Assembly: GCA_049999725.1 (NCBI GenBank)
Contig: JBNGIS010008770.1
Span: forward strand, 1-29,145
Source: Haplomitrium mnioides
Taxonomy: Eukaryota; Marchantiophyta; Haplomitriopsida; Calobryales
DNA: 29,145 nt
Direction: 5' to 3'
Under the pieces are notes generated by a model, which saw nothing but the letters and a program-made list of their open reading frames with translations, had not been told where the DNA came from and made no database searches. The number at the start of each line of letters is the position of its first letter. Within the stretch, counting starts at the first letter, position 1. Made by a program: the position numbers and the translations under genes. Shown one piece after another: positions 1-8,978 of this stretch.

Positions 1-490
1 AAGTCAAACCGACGGTCAGCCTACCCCTTTGCAGGACGACGTCGGACGGCGGTGCAACGGATGACGTGGCACAGGGAGGATAATTGGGAATCTACACGGG
101 AATCTGCTGAGATTCCGTGGACAGGGCGTATCGGATGCTTCGGAACTCTTTTCCGAAGGACTCTTCGGACCTGGCTCCGCGGGAATCTGTAGAATCTCTA
201 TCCGCAAGATTCTTCGGACTCCTGTTATCGTTGCATTTGTCGTTTCTCGACCAATTGGCATGACACGCGGCATGTGCCTATCTTTCGAGGTAACGAGATT
301 AACCACCATTGAAGCCACGCGTCGACATTTCCCGTGATGAGCCTAACTTGATTAACGAATTCAAACGAAGAGAGCCGAGGTTCGCGGAGAGACGCGGCGA
401 TCGCTCAAGAGGGGTATACATCGAAGGACGTCGATTCTGAGAAGGGTTGATGCACAGGCAATCTCAGAGGGCGAGGCGACTGCATGTGAA
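1..490. other. Left edge, no gene recognised
   Basis: GC-moderate sequence without a convincing reading frame. The longest frame, about 100 codons on the minus strand, is rich in Arg, Pro and Ser and shows no domain, so I read it as chance. No LTR terminus, poly(A) tail or repeat unit was recognised here. It may be the untranslated part of a further element that begins left of the window. Confidence 0.4.
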
Positions 491-1030
491 GGGGAATTGC
501 AACGAGGGGAGGCTGGATTGAGAAGTCACTGAAAAGACCACGTGAAGCAGAGTTACTAGCTCAGGGGATCCGGGAAATTTAGAGGACTGGAGGGAGACCC
601 AGGTGACCTCATTCTTGCAGGCGGACCTGAGTGACGGGTTACTGATACGGGGTCTCGATTGATTTCTTGCCGGCTAAGACTTCGGGAGAGGCCACCATGG
701 GAGGACCTGGGGTCGTTTCTGCTTTCTCTGTGTAGGAGTATCACGATCTGAGGACAAGGAAATTGCAACGAGGGGCGGCTGGAGTTAAAATTCATTGAGA
801 AGATCACGTGAAGCAAAGTTACTAGCTCAAGGTATCCGGGGGATTTAGAGGAGGACGGGGGGGAGACCCATGTGACCTCATATTTGCAGGCGGACCTGGG
901 TGGCGAGTTACTGATACGGAAGTCTGGAAAGGATTCGACCAGTTATGACTTCAAGAGAGGTTACCGAGTGAGGAGCTTGGAGTTCTCTGCCATTCCTTGT
1001 GCGGGAGTATCACCCCAGAGTGTTCGGAGT
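491..1030. repeat. Two-copy direct tandem repeat, unit about 266 bp
   Basis: Copy 1 runs about 491-757 and copy 2 about 758-1030. Shared blocks in the same order include ATTGCAACGAGGGG (496 and 762), a CACGTGAAGCA block, GTTACTAGCTCA, GGAGACCCA, GTGACCTCAT, GCAGGCGGACCTG, GTTACTGATACGG and a GGAGTATCAC block at the end of each unit. Identity is high but imperfect, with small indels. It encodes nothing I recognise. Tandem units of this size occur in LINE 5' UTRs and in LTR or leader regions, so it may be the regulatory part of a damaged element. Confidence 0.8.
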
Positions 1031-1800
1031 ACACTTTGTCTTTAATCTCAAGTGGAGCTGCGAGGGAAGGGCTGCGTTAGTACCTGTGTACTGCGGAAGT
1101 AAGACTCCTCAAGGCTTGGTGTGGAGTGTGCTTTTCCAGAGGTGGAACTAAAATATATCCTCTTCCTAGCTTGAGAGGAAGTAAAGTCAGAACTTCTCGC
1201 GCAGGAAGTATCAAAACTATCTGGATAAGGGTGTGTGAGTAGTGAGTGTTGGGCTGCAGGCTGTAAGGCAGCGGAGGTTTCAGAAGGGAGGTCAATTGGT
1301 GGATCTCTCCAGAGGTCTTCAAGACCTCTGTTCCTATTCACAGTACATAGTGTAAATAGTTGATGTATATAAGTGTAGTTAGATTCTCATTGTGCATTTG
1401 ATTTTATGCAATAGAGTAGTATAAAATATAGCAGGACAGTTGAGCAGACTCTGATACGTCTCGGAAGGAGGAATGCAGTCCCTGTGACAACGAAATGATC
1501 TTGGGGGAAAATGCTCTCTGGTTATAATCTTGGAGTTTAGTTTTTGTGATTAGTTTAGGATAGTTGACATCTGTTATACTCGATCTGTGACAACTCTGAA
1601 AGGAGGAGTCCAGACTTCGATAATTGTTCCAATTACACATAAGGTGACAGGACCTCGAGTTTTGGTCCTTGGAATACATGGACAGAATTACACAAGGAAG
1701 ATTGAGTGTGGAGAACACTGACCTGAGTGGTGAATGAATGAATTGAGTGTAGTCTGAACAAAGTAAGTGGTGCATCAAAGGCTAGTCAGGAAAGCAAGAA
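1031..1800. other. Gene-free stretch with a short perfect palindrome
   Basis: No coding region is supported; the 81-124 codon minus-strand frames have no domain and low-complexity composition. A perfect palindrome AGAGGTCTTCAAGACCTCT (9-bp arms, one central base) lies at 1311-1329. An AT-rich patch with a TATATAA-like string follows near 1365-1372, but no transcript can be tied to it. Confidence 0.4.
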
Positions 1801-2242
1801 TCCTTAAAACCTTAAAGCGATAAAGGGTAAAGGGCCATCTCAGAAAAGAACCTGAATGCCCGCAATTTGTCATCCCCTTCTGCACAAGCAAATCCGCAAT
1901 ACTGCCTCAGCTTGACGCCTTGTGTGCTCCTTCAGTTCCCCATCTCCCCAACCTCAAAACGTGCACCTTTCTAGCGCCAAACAGGCCTTAAGCATATCAA
2001 CATTCTCATCACGGCCTGAGGAGATTCATCAAATACATCACATGCAGCATAGATGAATTGGGATTCTCCCTCCTTCATCCTAAAAGCTCCAGTTTACGTC
2101 GCACGTCCAACCGCCTTTGCCTCTCGCATTTGTATATATTCACAAGCAACCCCCATGCAGAGAAACTGTGTGCTGACTCTCAGCAGGAGACATCAGGTCC
2201 CTGCATAATCAAAGCGCTGATGAGTCAGTGCCAACCTAATTA
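1801..2242 (-). other. Unassigned; possible decayed coding fragment
   Basis: Read on the minus strand, parts look protein-like: a frame around 2000-2075 gives FIYAACDVFDESPQ, and after two stops the same frame around 1850-1925 gives LRQYCGFACAEGDD. I cannot name a family; a pentatricopeptide-type remnant crossed my mind but the motif spacing does not support it. The right edge is the insertion point of copia A. This is the best candidate in the window for pre-insertion, non-element sequence. Confidence 0.15.
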
Positions 2243-3077
2243 TGTTGGAAATGTATCTTAGCTGCTGTACATATATGATCAGGGGCTTTTCTCCTGATCT
2301 ATTTTGCATAGTTTTTAGTTTATCATCTAGTTTAGCTAGACTATAAATTAGAGACACTTCTGGGAATGCTGACGCATGGATGCACCTGATGGTGACACGT
2401 GGCAGCATTAGGAGGCTCCTAAGGAAAATAATTCCTTGGCCTCAGGAGGGAGCTATAATGATGCTCATGCAGTCATATGCATGAGCATACAAAGAAAAAG
2501 TCTCATGTGCAGGTATAGACGAATATGCAGCTGGTAGAGCTGCTCCTGTCCATACTCGAAGAATAGTCTCCTTCATCTGCCAGGATTCCATCGCCCATAG
2601 AATTAGGACTGGGCGCCCACTGAAATCCAGCCTATTGCTGGTATTGTTATGTGTATATAAATCAATAGAAGAGGAGCTTGAAGTATCCTCAGTAAGCCAA
2701 AACTTCCTCGACTGTCTTAAGAACAGATTACGAGTCGAGTTTGTGGAGTTCATGAGAAGGCGTCGAAGAACAGGAATCACGTTTCCTGTTTTCGACTCCC
2801 CTATTCGCATGCTCGTGTTTTTGTTACCTGTTCGAATTTTACCTCTGGCTCCATATCCATAAACGTGATTTTTCGTCTTCGACTCTGATTTCTGGTTGAT
2901 TGCGAAAATGATCCTGAAGGCTTGCGATACTGTTACCGTGGTGTATCACGACCTCCTTTCTGGCAGTAATCGATTCTGACCTGATCTGTCTCCTTCGAAG
3001 CACATTTCGAGTTCAGCGCTCTCTCTCGACAGCTTATCAACTCTTCACGTGGATTTCCGAAGTGCATTTTTCCAATA
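2243..3077 (+). repeat. Copia A 5' LTR
   Basis: Begins TGTTGGAAATGTATC and ends TTTTTCCAATA, directly before the primer binding site. It pairs with 8979-9957. The outer ends form an imperfect inverted repeat (TGTTGGAA / TTCCAATA). The terminus is TG...TA in both LTRs, not the canonical TG...CA, so the change predates this insertion or arose once and was copied. The 5' LTR is about 144 bp shorter than the 3' LTR. Confidence 0.9.
2654..2660 (+). promoter_or_regulatory. TATA box of copia A 5' LTR
   Basis: TATATAA inside GTGTATATAAATCA, at the same relative place as TATATAA in the A 3' LTR (9392-9398) and the C 5' LTR (24561-24567). Conservation across three LTRs supports it as the U3 core promoter. 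Confidence 0.65.
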
Positions 3078-3091
3078 GGTTATGGGCCCAC
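3078..3091 (+). other. Primer binding site for internal initiator tRNA-Met (half-tRNA type)
   Basis: GGTTATGGGCCCAC sits immediately after the LTR. It is the exact complement of the anticodon arm of plant initiator tRNA-Met (GTGGGCCCATAACC, recalled from the known tRNA). Most plant copia elements instead match the tRNA 3' end (TGGTATCAGAGC). Drosophila copia and yeast Ty5 are known to prime from this internal site with a cleaved half-tRNA. Confidence 0.8.
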
Positions 3092-3429
3092 AATGAGTTG
3101 AGTCTGGTGTTGGGAGCGCGATGAAGAAATTTCGAGGAGACATTTCATCTTTGAGATAAGATGAAGCTTATGTTGGTGATTCAAGATCTACAGCCAGAAA
3201 TTTGGAGAAGATTGCTTTTCATCTTTTGTTAATGATGAAAGTTTTTTTTGGTCAATCAATTACTGAGGATCCCCAAACAGAATATGATTTGATCTCTCAA
3301 GAAGGGAAACTCACACCAAATCTGCAGTCACAAGAAGAGTACCATTGGATGGCGAATATCCAGTTTGTTGGAATCAGTCCACAGCAACATATCTGGGACT
3401 ATGAGAACACCTTTGTTGACTAACTACAT
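3092..3429 (+). other. Copia A leader and lost gag region
   Basis: No gag or zinc-knuckle motif can be read in any frame. A 73-codon frame at 3202-3423 has no recognisable domain. The integrase remnant starts soon after, so gag, protease and the front of integrase appear deleted. Confidence 0.45.
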
Positions 3430-3699
3430 GTGCTTTTAACATTCAAAGATGAAAAATCAAAGATACACTTTGTCTACTTCATGCACACAAAGGAAGAGAT
3501 GTTTCCAACATGTCTTGCTCGGATGGAGAATGGAGTTGACAATAGAATCATGATTTTTTTAGCAAGTGATGGGAACAGTTTCAGAAATTTTCTTGCGAAG
3601 AGTTGGCATCAGAGCAAGATGATTCCTCAGAATTCTGTACACCAGGATGGTGTGGCAGTATGGCTCAACATGACAGTTGTTGATAAGGCTGGAAGCATG
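3430..3699 (+). pseudogene. Copia A integrase remnant, part 1
   Basis: The frame reads LLTFKDEKSKIHFVYFMHTK, the start of a copia integrase catalytic core, followed by a block corresponding to the usual LR(S/T)D.G.EF segment (here LASDGNSF) and by HQDGVAVWLNMTVVDKAGSM, matching the family's PQQNGVAERLNRTI block. The catalytic Glu region and the second Asp context are mutated. The frame is cut after KAGSM by the poly(T) end of LINE E and resumes at about 6332. The protein would insert cDNA into the genome; this copy cannot. Confidence 0.8.
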
Positions 3700-3719
3700 T
3701 TTTTTTTTTTTTTTTTTTT

Positions 3720-3991
3720 GACAGGAAGTAAAAACCTTATTTCCACACATCAAATACAACCGCTGAGGCGGCAAAGCTTCAAAGTCTGGACAAAAGTAAA
3801 CCACTCCCTCAAAAGTAGCCAAGTCGGGACACAAAGGTGTCCAGCGACAGCTACAAGCTAATAAAATCTGTCACAGGTCCTCCTAAGGTAGATCACTAGC
3901 CCTAGGCCGTCTATCCAAAATATTATCAACATCTACAACCAAAGGAAACTTCAGACTCCCTAATCCCTCTAATTAATAGCCTGCTGCATCA
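3720..3991 (-). other. 3' UTR of LINE E
   Basis: About 272 bp between the ORF1 stop and the A tract. It is nearly collinear with 18401-18671 of LINE F, including the block TCGCTGGACACCTTTGTGTC and an AATAAGG/AATAAAG polyadenylation-like string shortly before the tail (AATAAAG in F). Shared UTRs in two independent insertions show that the ORF1-to-UTR junction is a property of the family. Confidence 0.75.
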
Positions 3992-5484
3992 TCAAATCTC
4001 TGGTTCCATGGATAGCCTAGAGGGAATAACACTATGATGCAGTGAATCATCCTCAGAAGACATTTCCAAGAGAGTGGGACCTTCCTCCAGAATTTCCCTT
4101 GCCTGGATGCCATGTTTTGAAGACAAGGGTTTTGAGGATCTCGTCCCGCACACTGTGGTCAGACTAACAGCTTTTCCTGATCTTGTTGAGCCTTGTGGCT
4201 TGCTGCCTGTAGCCTGATCTACCACCACTGATTTCATTTTGTCACGCCGAGTATACCTCTTTGTGACCTTTTCCCACTTGTTCTCACCCTGATCAGGAGC
4301 AGCCTCCTCTGCTGTTAACACTTGGGGTTCTGTCGTGGCTTCGGTTGCTTCAGCTTGGACCCTCTCATTTACAACCAGAGAAGCATCTGAGCTGGTCACT
4401 TGAGCGTCCATACACTCAACTTGTAAATCCACTGATGACACCCTCCGCACTACTGCCCCCCTCTCTCCCTGTGCTGGTGTAGGGTTGACTGAGTCCTTCC
4501 TCCCTGGACAGGTGTACGTTTCACAGTCTTCTTGGCCTAGATCCTCACAACAATTCTCTGTGGGTGAACTGGCTTCACCCTGATTTCTGCCTTCCAACCT
4601 GTCTGCTGACGAGTGCCTTCCTTGATCCTTCACCTTTTGTGTCATCGATGGAGAAGTGCGAGGACTCAGTGAAAGTATCTTATTGGCCTGCCTGAGGGCC
4701 TCCCCCCTCTTCTTCTGGGCAAAACCAGGGGCATTCCCTCGAGGACATTCCCCGACCAGGTGACCTGTGCTCCTGCAGATGAAGCATCTGAGAGGTATGC
4801 CATCGTATTCTACCTCCTGGGAGTAGGTGCCCTCGGGACACAATAGTTCCAAAGTCGGACTCACTCCTTTGGACGTGTCCAGCTGAACACAGAATCTCAC
4901 ATGCATCCCATCAAGAACTGAAGGGACATAAATGCACGTGCCAAAGAGGCTAGCAATCATAGGCAGCTTATTGCGTAGCTCCTCTTCGGGAAAGAACGGC
5001 AAGGTGATCCAAGTAGGAACCAAGGCTTGCTCCGTCAAGGGGTCAAACTTAGGTCTCCAAGGTTGGAAAATGCATCTCATACTCTTCATAAGTAAAGGCT
5101 CCCCTGTAAGAAGCATAGATCTGATTCCTTCTTCTTCCGCAGATACCAGAAAAAACCTTTGCCTAAAAGCCTTAGCACAGAGGCCTTCCAACCTTTCTGT
5201 TCACAAATTTTTCCAAACCATGCCGAAATCTCCTTTAGGCCAGGGAAGAAACTCCTGAATCGACCGATGAGAAGCCTCTTCCTTAGCTGTTCCGTGGTTA
5301 GCGTGCATAAATCCTGGTCCACTCTGAACACCTTATTAGGTAAAGAAATAGTATTCTTCCTCCTGGCTTGTGTCTCCTGGCTCATGGGTTTACCAGTTAC
5401 TAAGGGGCCATTGGAGGTGCTGGGTTCTGAGAGCACGTCTTTTCCTGAGCGTGATCCAGGTCTCCATGGAGCTGCCTTAGACAT
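3992..5484 (-). pseudogene. LINE ORF1 protein (DUF4283 + CCHC knuckle), one frameshift
   Basis: Starts at the ATG at 5484 (MSKAAPWRPGSRSGKDV), the same start seen in LINEs F and G. The DUF4283 domain lies at roughly residues 60-215 (RKRLLIGRFRSFFPGLKEIS, then FFPEE..RNKLPMIASLFG, then DGMHVRFCVQLDTSKGVSP). It is followed by a zinc knuckle CFICRSTGHLVGEC (CX2CX4HX4C) and a Ser/Glu-rich tail ending SRLSMEPEI. ORF1 proteins of plant L1-type LINEs bind element RNA in the retrotransposition particle. A single indel near 5150-5190 splits the frame: the upstream part ends at 5086 and the downstream part is open from 5191. Otherwise complete, about 490 codons. Confidence 0.85.
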
Positions 5485-6331
5485 AGCTAGGGAATCAGAA
5501 AACCTTCAGCACTGGCTTCCCTCAGAACATTTCTCAGCTGGCAAGCAGATCAAAAACCTCCGAACTTGTGAAAGTGCAAAACTATTGCTAAACTATACTA
5601 TCCCTGTCAAGCTTACCAGCGCCTCTCCTCGATGCCTTGATCTCCATGTAAAGGCTCTTCTATTTACTCAAAGGAAGCTTGATTCCTCACGATTTCCATC
5701 CAGGGATGCAGGCGTTCCTGAACCATCATAAGTAACAAGGACTATTCGTTTTAATTAACAATGACTATTTCTTTTTCACATGTAGCCCCAGCGAAGAGAA
5801 TGGGCTTTGCCTGCCATGTCCTGCTCCTGGGAAGCTCACGTTTAGCAGCCACGGGGCCTTGCTTTTGCGATTCGTAAGCTGGGGCGCCTTTCCCTGGCTT
5901 CGCGATTAGCAATAAACGGGGCGCGTCCCGTGTATGCCCTTAGCAGAAATGGGGGGCCTCCGCGATTAGCAAAAAATGGCTTGCCTCTGGTCTGTGTGCT
6001 TAGCCTCCTCCCGTTTTCTTTCTCCCGCCGCGGGTTCTCCTAAGACGTCCTTCTCCTGCTGCAAATCGAATGTTAAGGACCTCCAGCGGGCCTTCTCCAG
6101 CAACGCCCTTCTCCTGCGAAACTACCGTAAAGGAACTCCACAGCTAAGAACACTTCGCGGGCAGGACCACGAATGATAAGGCACCTCCAGCGCAAAGGAC
6201 ATATCGCGAGCATGGAAAAAATCCTCTCCTGCATCTTGCGTGAAGCTGCGAAGTCACCTCCTCTCCTTTCCCTCTTGCTTGCGTTAGAATCGCAGAACGC
6301 AAGCAACTCCAGCGCTAAGGACACATCTTGA
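5485..6331 (-). other. 5' UTR of LINE E with degenerate internal repeats
   Basis: GC-rich, no coding support. A motif of the form GTCCTTAGCGCTGGAG recurs on the minus strand (about 6307-6325, 6182-6203, 6134-6153), and GCTAATCGCG plus GCTAA strings recur between 5870 and 5980. Related but diverged sequence precedes ORF1 in LINEs F and G. Such monomer-like repeats fit an internal promoter. The 5' end is probably truncated, since it does not share the first bases of F or G. Confidence 0.5.
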
Positions 6332-6641
6332 GAAGCATGTTACATATGCTGGCCTCGAGGACAAGTTCTGTGGGAGCATGACTGAACAGCACATTTGTTG
6401 AGAAGGCTGGAAGCATGGTGCATATGATTGCCTGGAGGACAAGTTCTGGTCAGTGGGAGTGGGTACAGCGGAAGTATATCAGCCCCACAAATGTAGTTGA
6501 AGGGTTGACACCTTGGCAGGTTTTGGGGGTTCAACCTTCAGTGAAGCATCTCAGAGTTTTGGCTGCAACACATGTCTCTTGGTTCCTATGACACTTCGCA
6601 TGAAGTTGGAACCTAAGACAGTAAAGTGTATTTTTCCTTGG
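6332..6641 (+). pseudogene. Copia A integrase remnant, part 2, with internal duplication
   Basis: It resumes the integrase after LINE E. Blocks match the copia segment after KARSM: AGLEDKF (twice), SPTNVVEGLTPWQV, then HLRVLAATHVSW and a decayed KLEPKTVKCIFLGY segment. Stops and indels are frequent. About 75 bp is duplicated: 6332-6402 and 6411-6490 both encode the GSM..(A/L)GLEDKF block. The frame is cut at the FLGY codons by LINE T1 and continues at 7373 (SEGGKTYDCATQ). Confidence 0.75.
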
Positions 6642-6647
6642 GTACAG
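6642..6647. repeat. Target-site duplication of LINE T1, left copy
   Basis: GTACAG, repeated at 7367-7372 on the other side of T1. Joining the two flanks restores the copia integrase reading from FLG to YSEGGK. Confidence 0.65.
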
Positions 6648-7366
6648 AATAGAATAGAATAGAATTTGATTAAAGTCCAGACCCAGCCCTAGGGCCATAA
6701 GGACTGAGAGTACAATGCGCACAGAACAAGTGTTGGGCTCCCACTCTGCAGGGAATCCAGTCTGTATCACCTGGTTGAATAGGTTGGTGATGGGTTGGGA
6801 GAGGGGTTGGGATCCTCTTCTCAGCATTTGGGCTTGGAGCCCTAGGGAATCAGGTGCTTTGTTGTGTAGCTTCTTGATCGTAGCCAGGACCTCTTCAGTG
6901 GTGAAAACATCAGTTGTGGGTTTGTTGTTGGTCCAGGGGGGTGGGTTAGGTGTGACTGATGTAGAATGGTACAGCTTGTCACCATATTTCTTCCAGTCTT
7001 GGAGGTCGTGCAGCTGGAGCTGGTCATGCTGGCTCTTGAGGGATGAGAAGAATTTCTTTGGTTGACGTTTCTAGTCCAAGATGAGTTGGGGAGACGTTGT
7101 GCTATCCAGGTGCGGCGTAGTTCCCTTCTGCATTTCCTCCAGGCATGGAGCGCTTCACGGATCGCTGAAGCTGGTGCTCCCTGTTTGATCTGTTTTTGCC
7201 ACTGGGATCTGGTTTCTTTTGCAGTGTTGTTGAACCACGGGTTGGGTTTAAAGCTGGAGGGGATTTTGGCTGTGAGGAGAGTGGTAGGAAATCTCAGTCG
7301 AGCTGCTGTGAGGATGATGTCTGTTAGTGAGGTTGAGTCTAGCACAGGGTTGGAGGACAGTTATGT
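6648..7366 (-). mobile_element. LINE T1: truncated, internally deleted T-lineage LINE
   Basis: On the minus strand this begins inside the endonuclease-RT linker (MLDSTSLTDIILTAARLRFP; compare T2 at 21361) and follows T2 as far as FPAEW (about 6740). It then jumps directly to the terminal 3' UTR (GCGCATTGTACTCTCAGTCC) and a (TTCTA)n tail, seen here as GAATA repeats from 6648. The RT domain is therefore deleted, and the linker has a frameshift near 7080. A 6-bp target duplication flanks the copy. It lacks the 5' half as well, so it is a dead fragment. Confidence 0.85.
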
Positions 7367-7372
7367 GTACAG

Positions 7373-8971
7373 TGAAGGAGGGAAGACCTATGACTGTGCA
7401 ACCCAGTCAAAAGCAAAACAATCTGGTACAGGTATGCCGTTTTCAATAAGTGGGAGGTAGGGAACAGGTTGGATGCAAATCCAAGCCCAGCCCTCCCTAA
7501 TGTTCTGAGAATTACTCAAGGTGATGGAGAGCTGGTCAGACTTCTGGGCAACAACTTGCAGAAGATGGACCAGCTATCTTGGAGGAATCTGAAGAAGGAA
7601 GGAAAGAGCATTGCACTCTGTGAGGAAGTTACAGAGATTCTGAAGACCGATTGTCAGGCTTGGAAGATAGGAAGGTAGTGCAAAAGTTGTTCTTGAGCAA
7701 GAACCAACGAGCGTAAGGCAGGCCATGAAAGGGGATGATGCGAAACAGTAGGAGCAGGCTACGAAAGATAAGTACCAATCCTTGATACAGGTTGGGACTT
7801 GGATTCTGAGAGATTCACCAGAAGGCAGGAAACCCATTGGGTGCAAGTGGATATTGGGAGCTCAAGCATGGAGCTGCAGTCACAAGTACAAAGCACGCCT
7901 GGCAGCCTAGGGACATCTGCAGAAGGATGGTATCAATTTTTCAGGAACATTCGCCCCAGGGGTGGTGAAGATGACATCAATCCGCTGCAAACTGATCATT
8001 GCAGTAGCTGATGGACAGGGAAGCTCATCAGATGGATGTGAAGTCAAAATTCCTGAATGGAGATCTCAACGAAGAGATCTGTATGGTGCAACCTGCAGGA
8101 TTTGAGGCACCTGATAAGGAACACAAGGTATGTGTTTCCTTATGAAGTCTCTTTAGGGACTAGAGCGGTCCCCAAGAGCATGGTATGAGGAGACAGACCA
8201 GTACTTGCAAGGTGATGGATATTCTAGATGTACATCCGATCACAGCATGTCTTGCTCAGAGGTAAAGGGGTCTATCAACATAATCCCTGTGTAAGTGGAC
8301 GACCTGCTGTTATTCAGTGACAACCTGGATTTGCTGCGCAGCATGAAGCATGGTCTGAGTACCCTCTTTGAAATGGTAGACCTTGGGAGGTACACTATAT
8401 CTTGGGGATACAGGTGATTAGAGACAGGAATGCAAGGGCTCAATCAGCAAAGGAAGTTGCAAAGCCTGCACTTGATGCTGATCAAAACGAACCAGAAGGT
8501 ATAAGAGATCTTGGCATCATCTGGTAGGGTGATAAAGGGATCAGGCTAACTGGCAACAGTGATGAAGATTGGGGAGGAGATCCAATGCTGGACATATGGG
8601 AGATGGCTATCTCCTGGAGCAGTCAAATGCAGAGGACCACTACCCTTTCATCGACTGAAGCTCAGAACAGGGCATTGCTAAATGCCTATAAGGAAGATGC
8701 GTGGATACGCAGGTTGCTTGATTGGATTCAAGCAAGGGACACTCTTTTTGAGTGAAACCCTTGGATGAATGGAACTGGCATCAACCCAGTCCCACATCCA
8801 AAGACAAAAACATTGACTTCCAGTATCACTTCATACCTGCTTGGAAATGAAGTGGAACTGGAGTATTGTGTGACAGAGGAGATGGCAGCTGACGTTCTCA
8901 TTAAAGCATTACCCAGAGAAAAGCACTTCATGCTGATCAACAAAATTGGGATGTACAGCAACATGCGATAA
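7373..8971 (+). pseudogene. Copia A reverse transcriptase-RNase H remnant
   Basis: Order from left: end of integrase (SEGGKTYDCATQ); a decayed linker; RT start (GRKPIGCKW, KYKARLA, FSGTFAPGVVKMTSIRCKL); FLNGDLNEEICMVQPAGFE; the RT active site; RNase H (LSSTEAQNRALLNAYKEDAW); and the polyprotein end (EVELEYCVTEEMAADVLIKA, LPREKHFMLINKIGM). In the YVDD motif the Tyr codon is replaced by TAA (8292-8294), giving V-stop-VDDLLLFSDN. Many other stops and shifts are present. The last 68 codons (8765-8971) are open and end just before the purine tract. Confidence 0.88.
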
Positions 8972-8978
8972 GTGGGAG
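8970..8978 (+). other. Polypurine tract of copia A
   Basis: AAGTGGGAG directly precedes the 3' LTR. This is the usual plus-strand primer position, and the GTGGGAG form is common in copia elements. Confidence 0.7.

Larger units (their letters stand above)
3700..6331 (-). mobile_element. LINE E: ORF1-only, poly(A)-tailed non-autonomous LINE
   Basis: On the minus strand the order is a 5' UTR of about 850 bp, ORF1 (5484-3992), a 3' UTR of about 272 bp and a poly(A) seen here as 20 T (3700-3719). There is no ORF2 endonuclease or reverse transcriptase. Its 3' UTR matches that of LINE F (18401-18671) throughout, ending TTACTTCCTGTC before the A tract. The target duplication is GAAGCATG (3692-3699 and 6332-6339 region); a longer 15-bp match at 6403-6417 is discussed separately. 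It is inserted within copia A integrase. ORF1 has one frameshift. Mobilisation would need the enzyme of an autonomous relative such as LINE D. Confidence 0.82.

Noticed and set aside
491-1030. CRISPR-like array
   Set aside because: Only two long imperfect units, no short repeat-spacer pattern, and the context is a plant genome.
16-1778. Minus-strand frames of 81-124 codons at the left edge
   Set aside because: Skewed composition, no motif, and they cross the 266-bp repeat without agreeing between its two copies.
3202-3423. 73-codon plus-strand frame as a gag or novel gene
   Set aside because: No motif and low-information composition; it lies in the deleted gag region of copia A.
3700-3719. 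Run of T as a transcription terminator
   Set aside because: It is the reverse complement of the LINE E poly(A) tail, next to a target duplication.
6403-6417. 15-bp match AAGGCTGGAAGCATG to 3685-3699 as the right target duplication of LINE E
   Set aside because: 6332-6402 already reads as copia integrase (AGLEDKF block), so LINE E most likely ends at about 6331 with the shorter GAAGCATG duplication. The 15-bp match is better explained by the integrase-internal duplication of the KAGSM region, though the alternative is not fully excluded.
6715-7460. Plus-strand frames of 116 and 132 codons
   Set aside because: Antisense shadows of LINE T1; the minus-strand frames align with T2 protein, the plus-strand ones match nothing.
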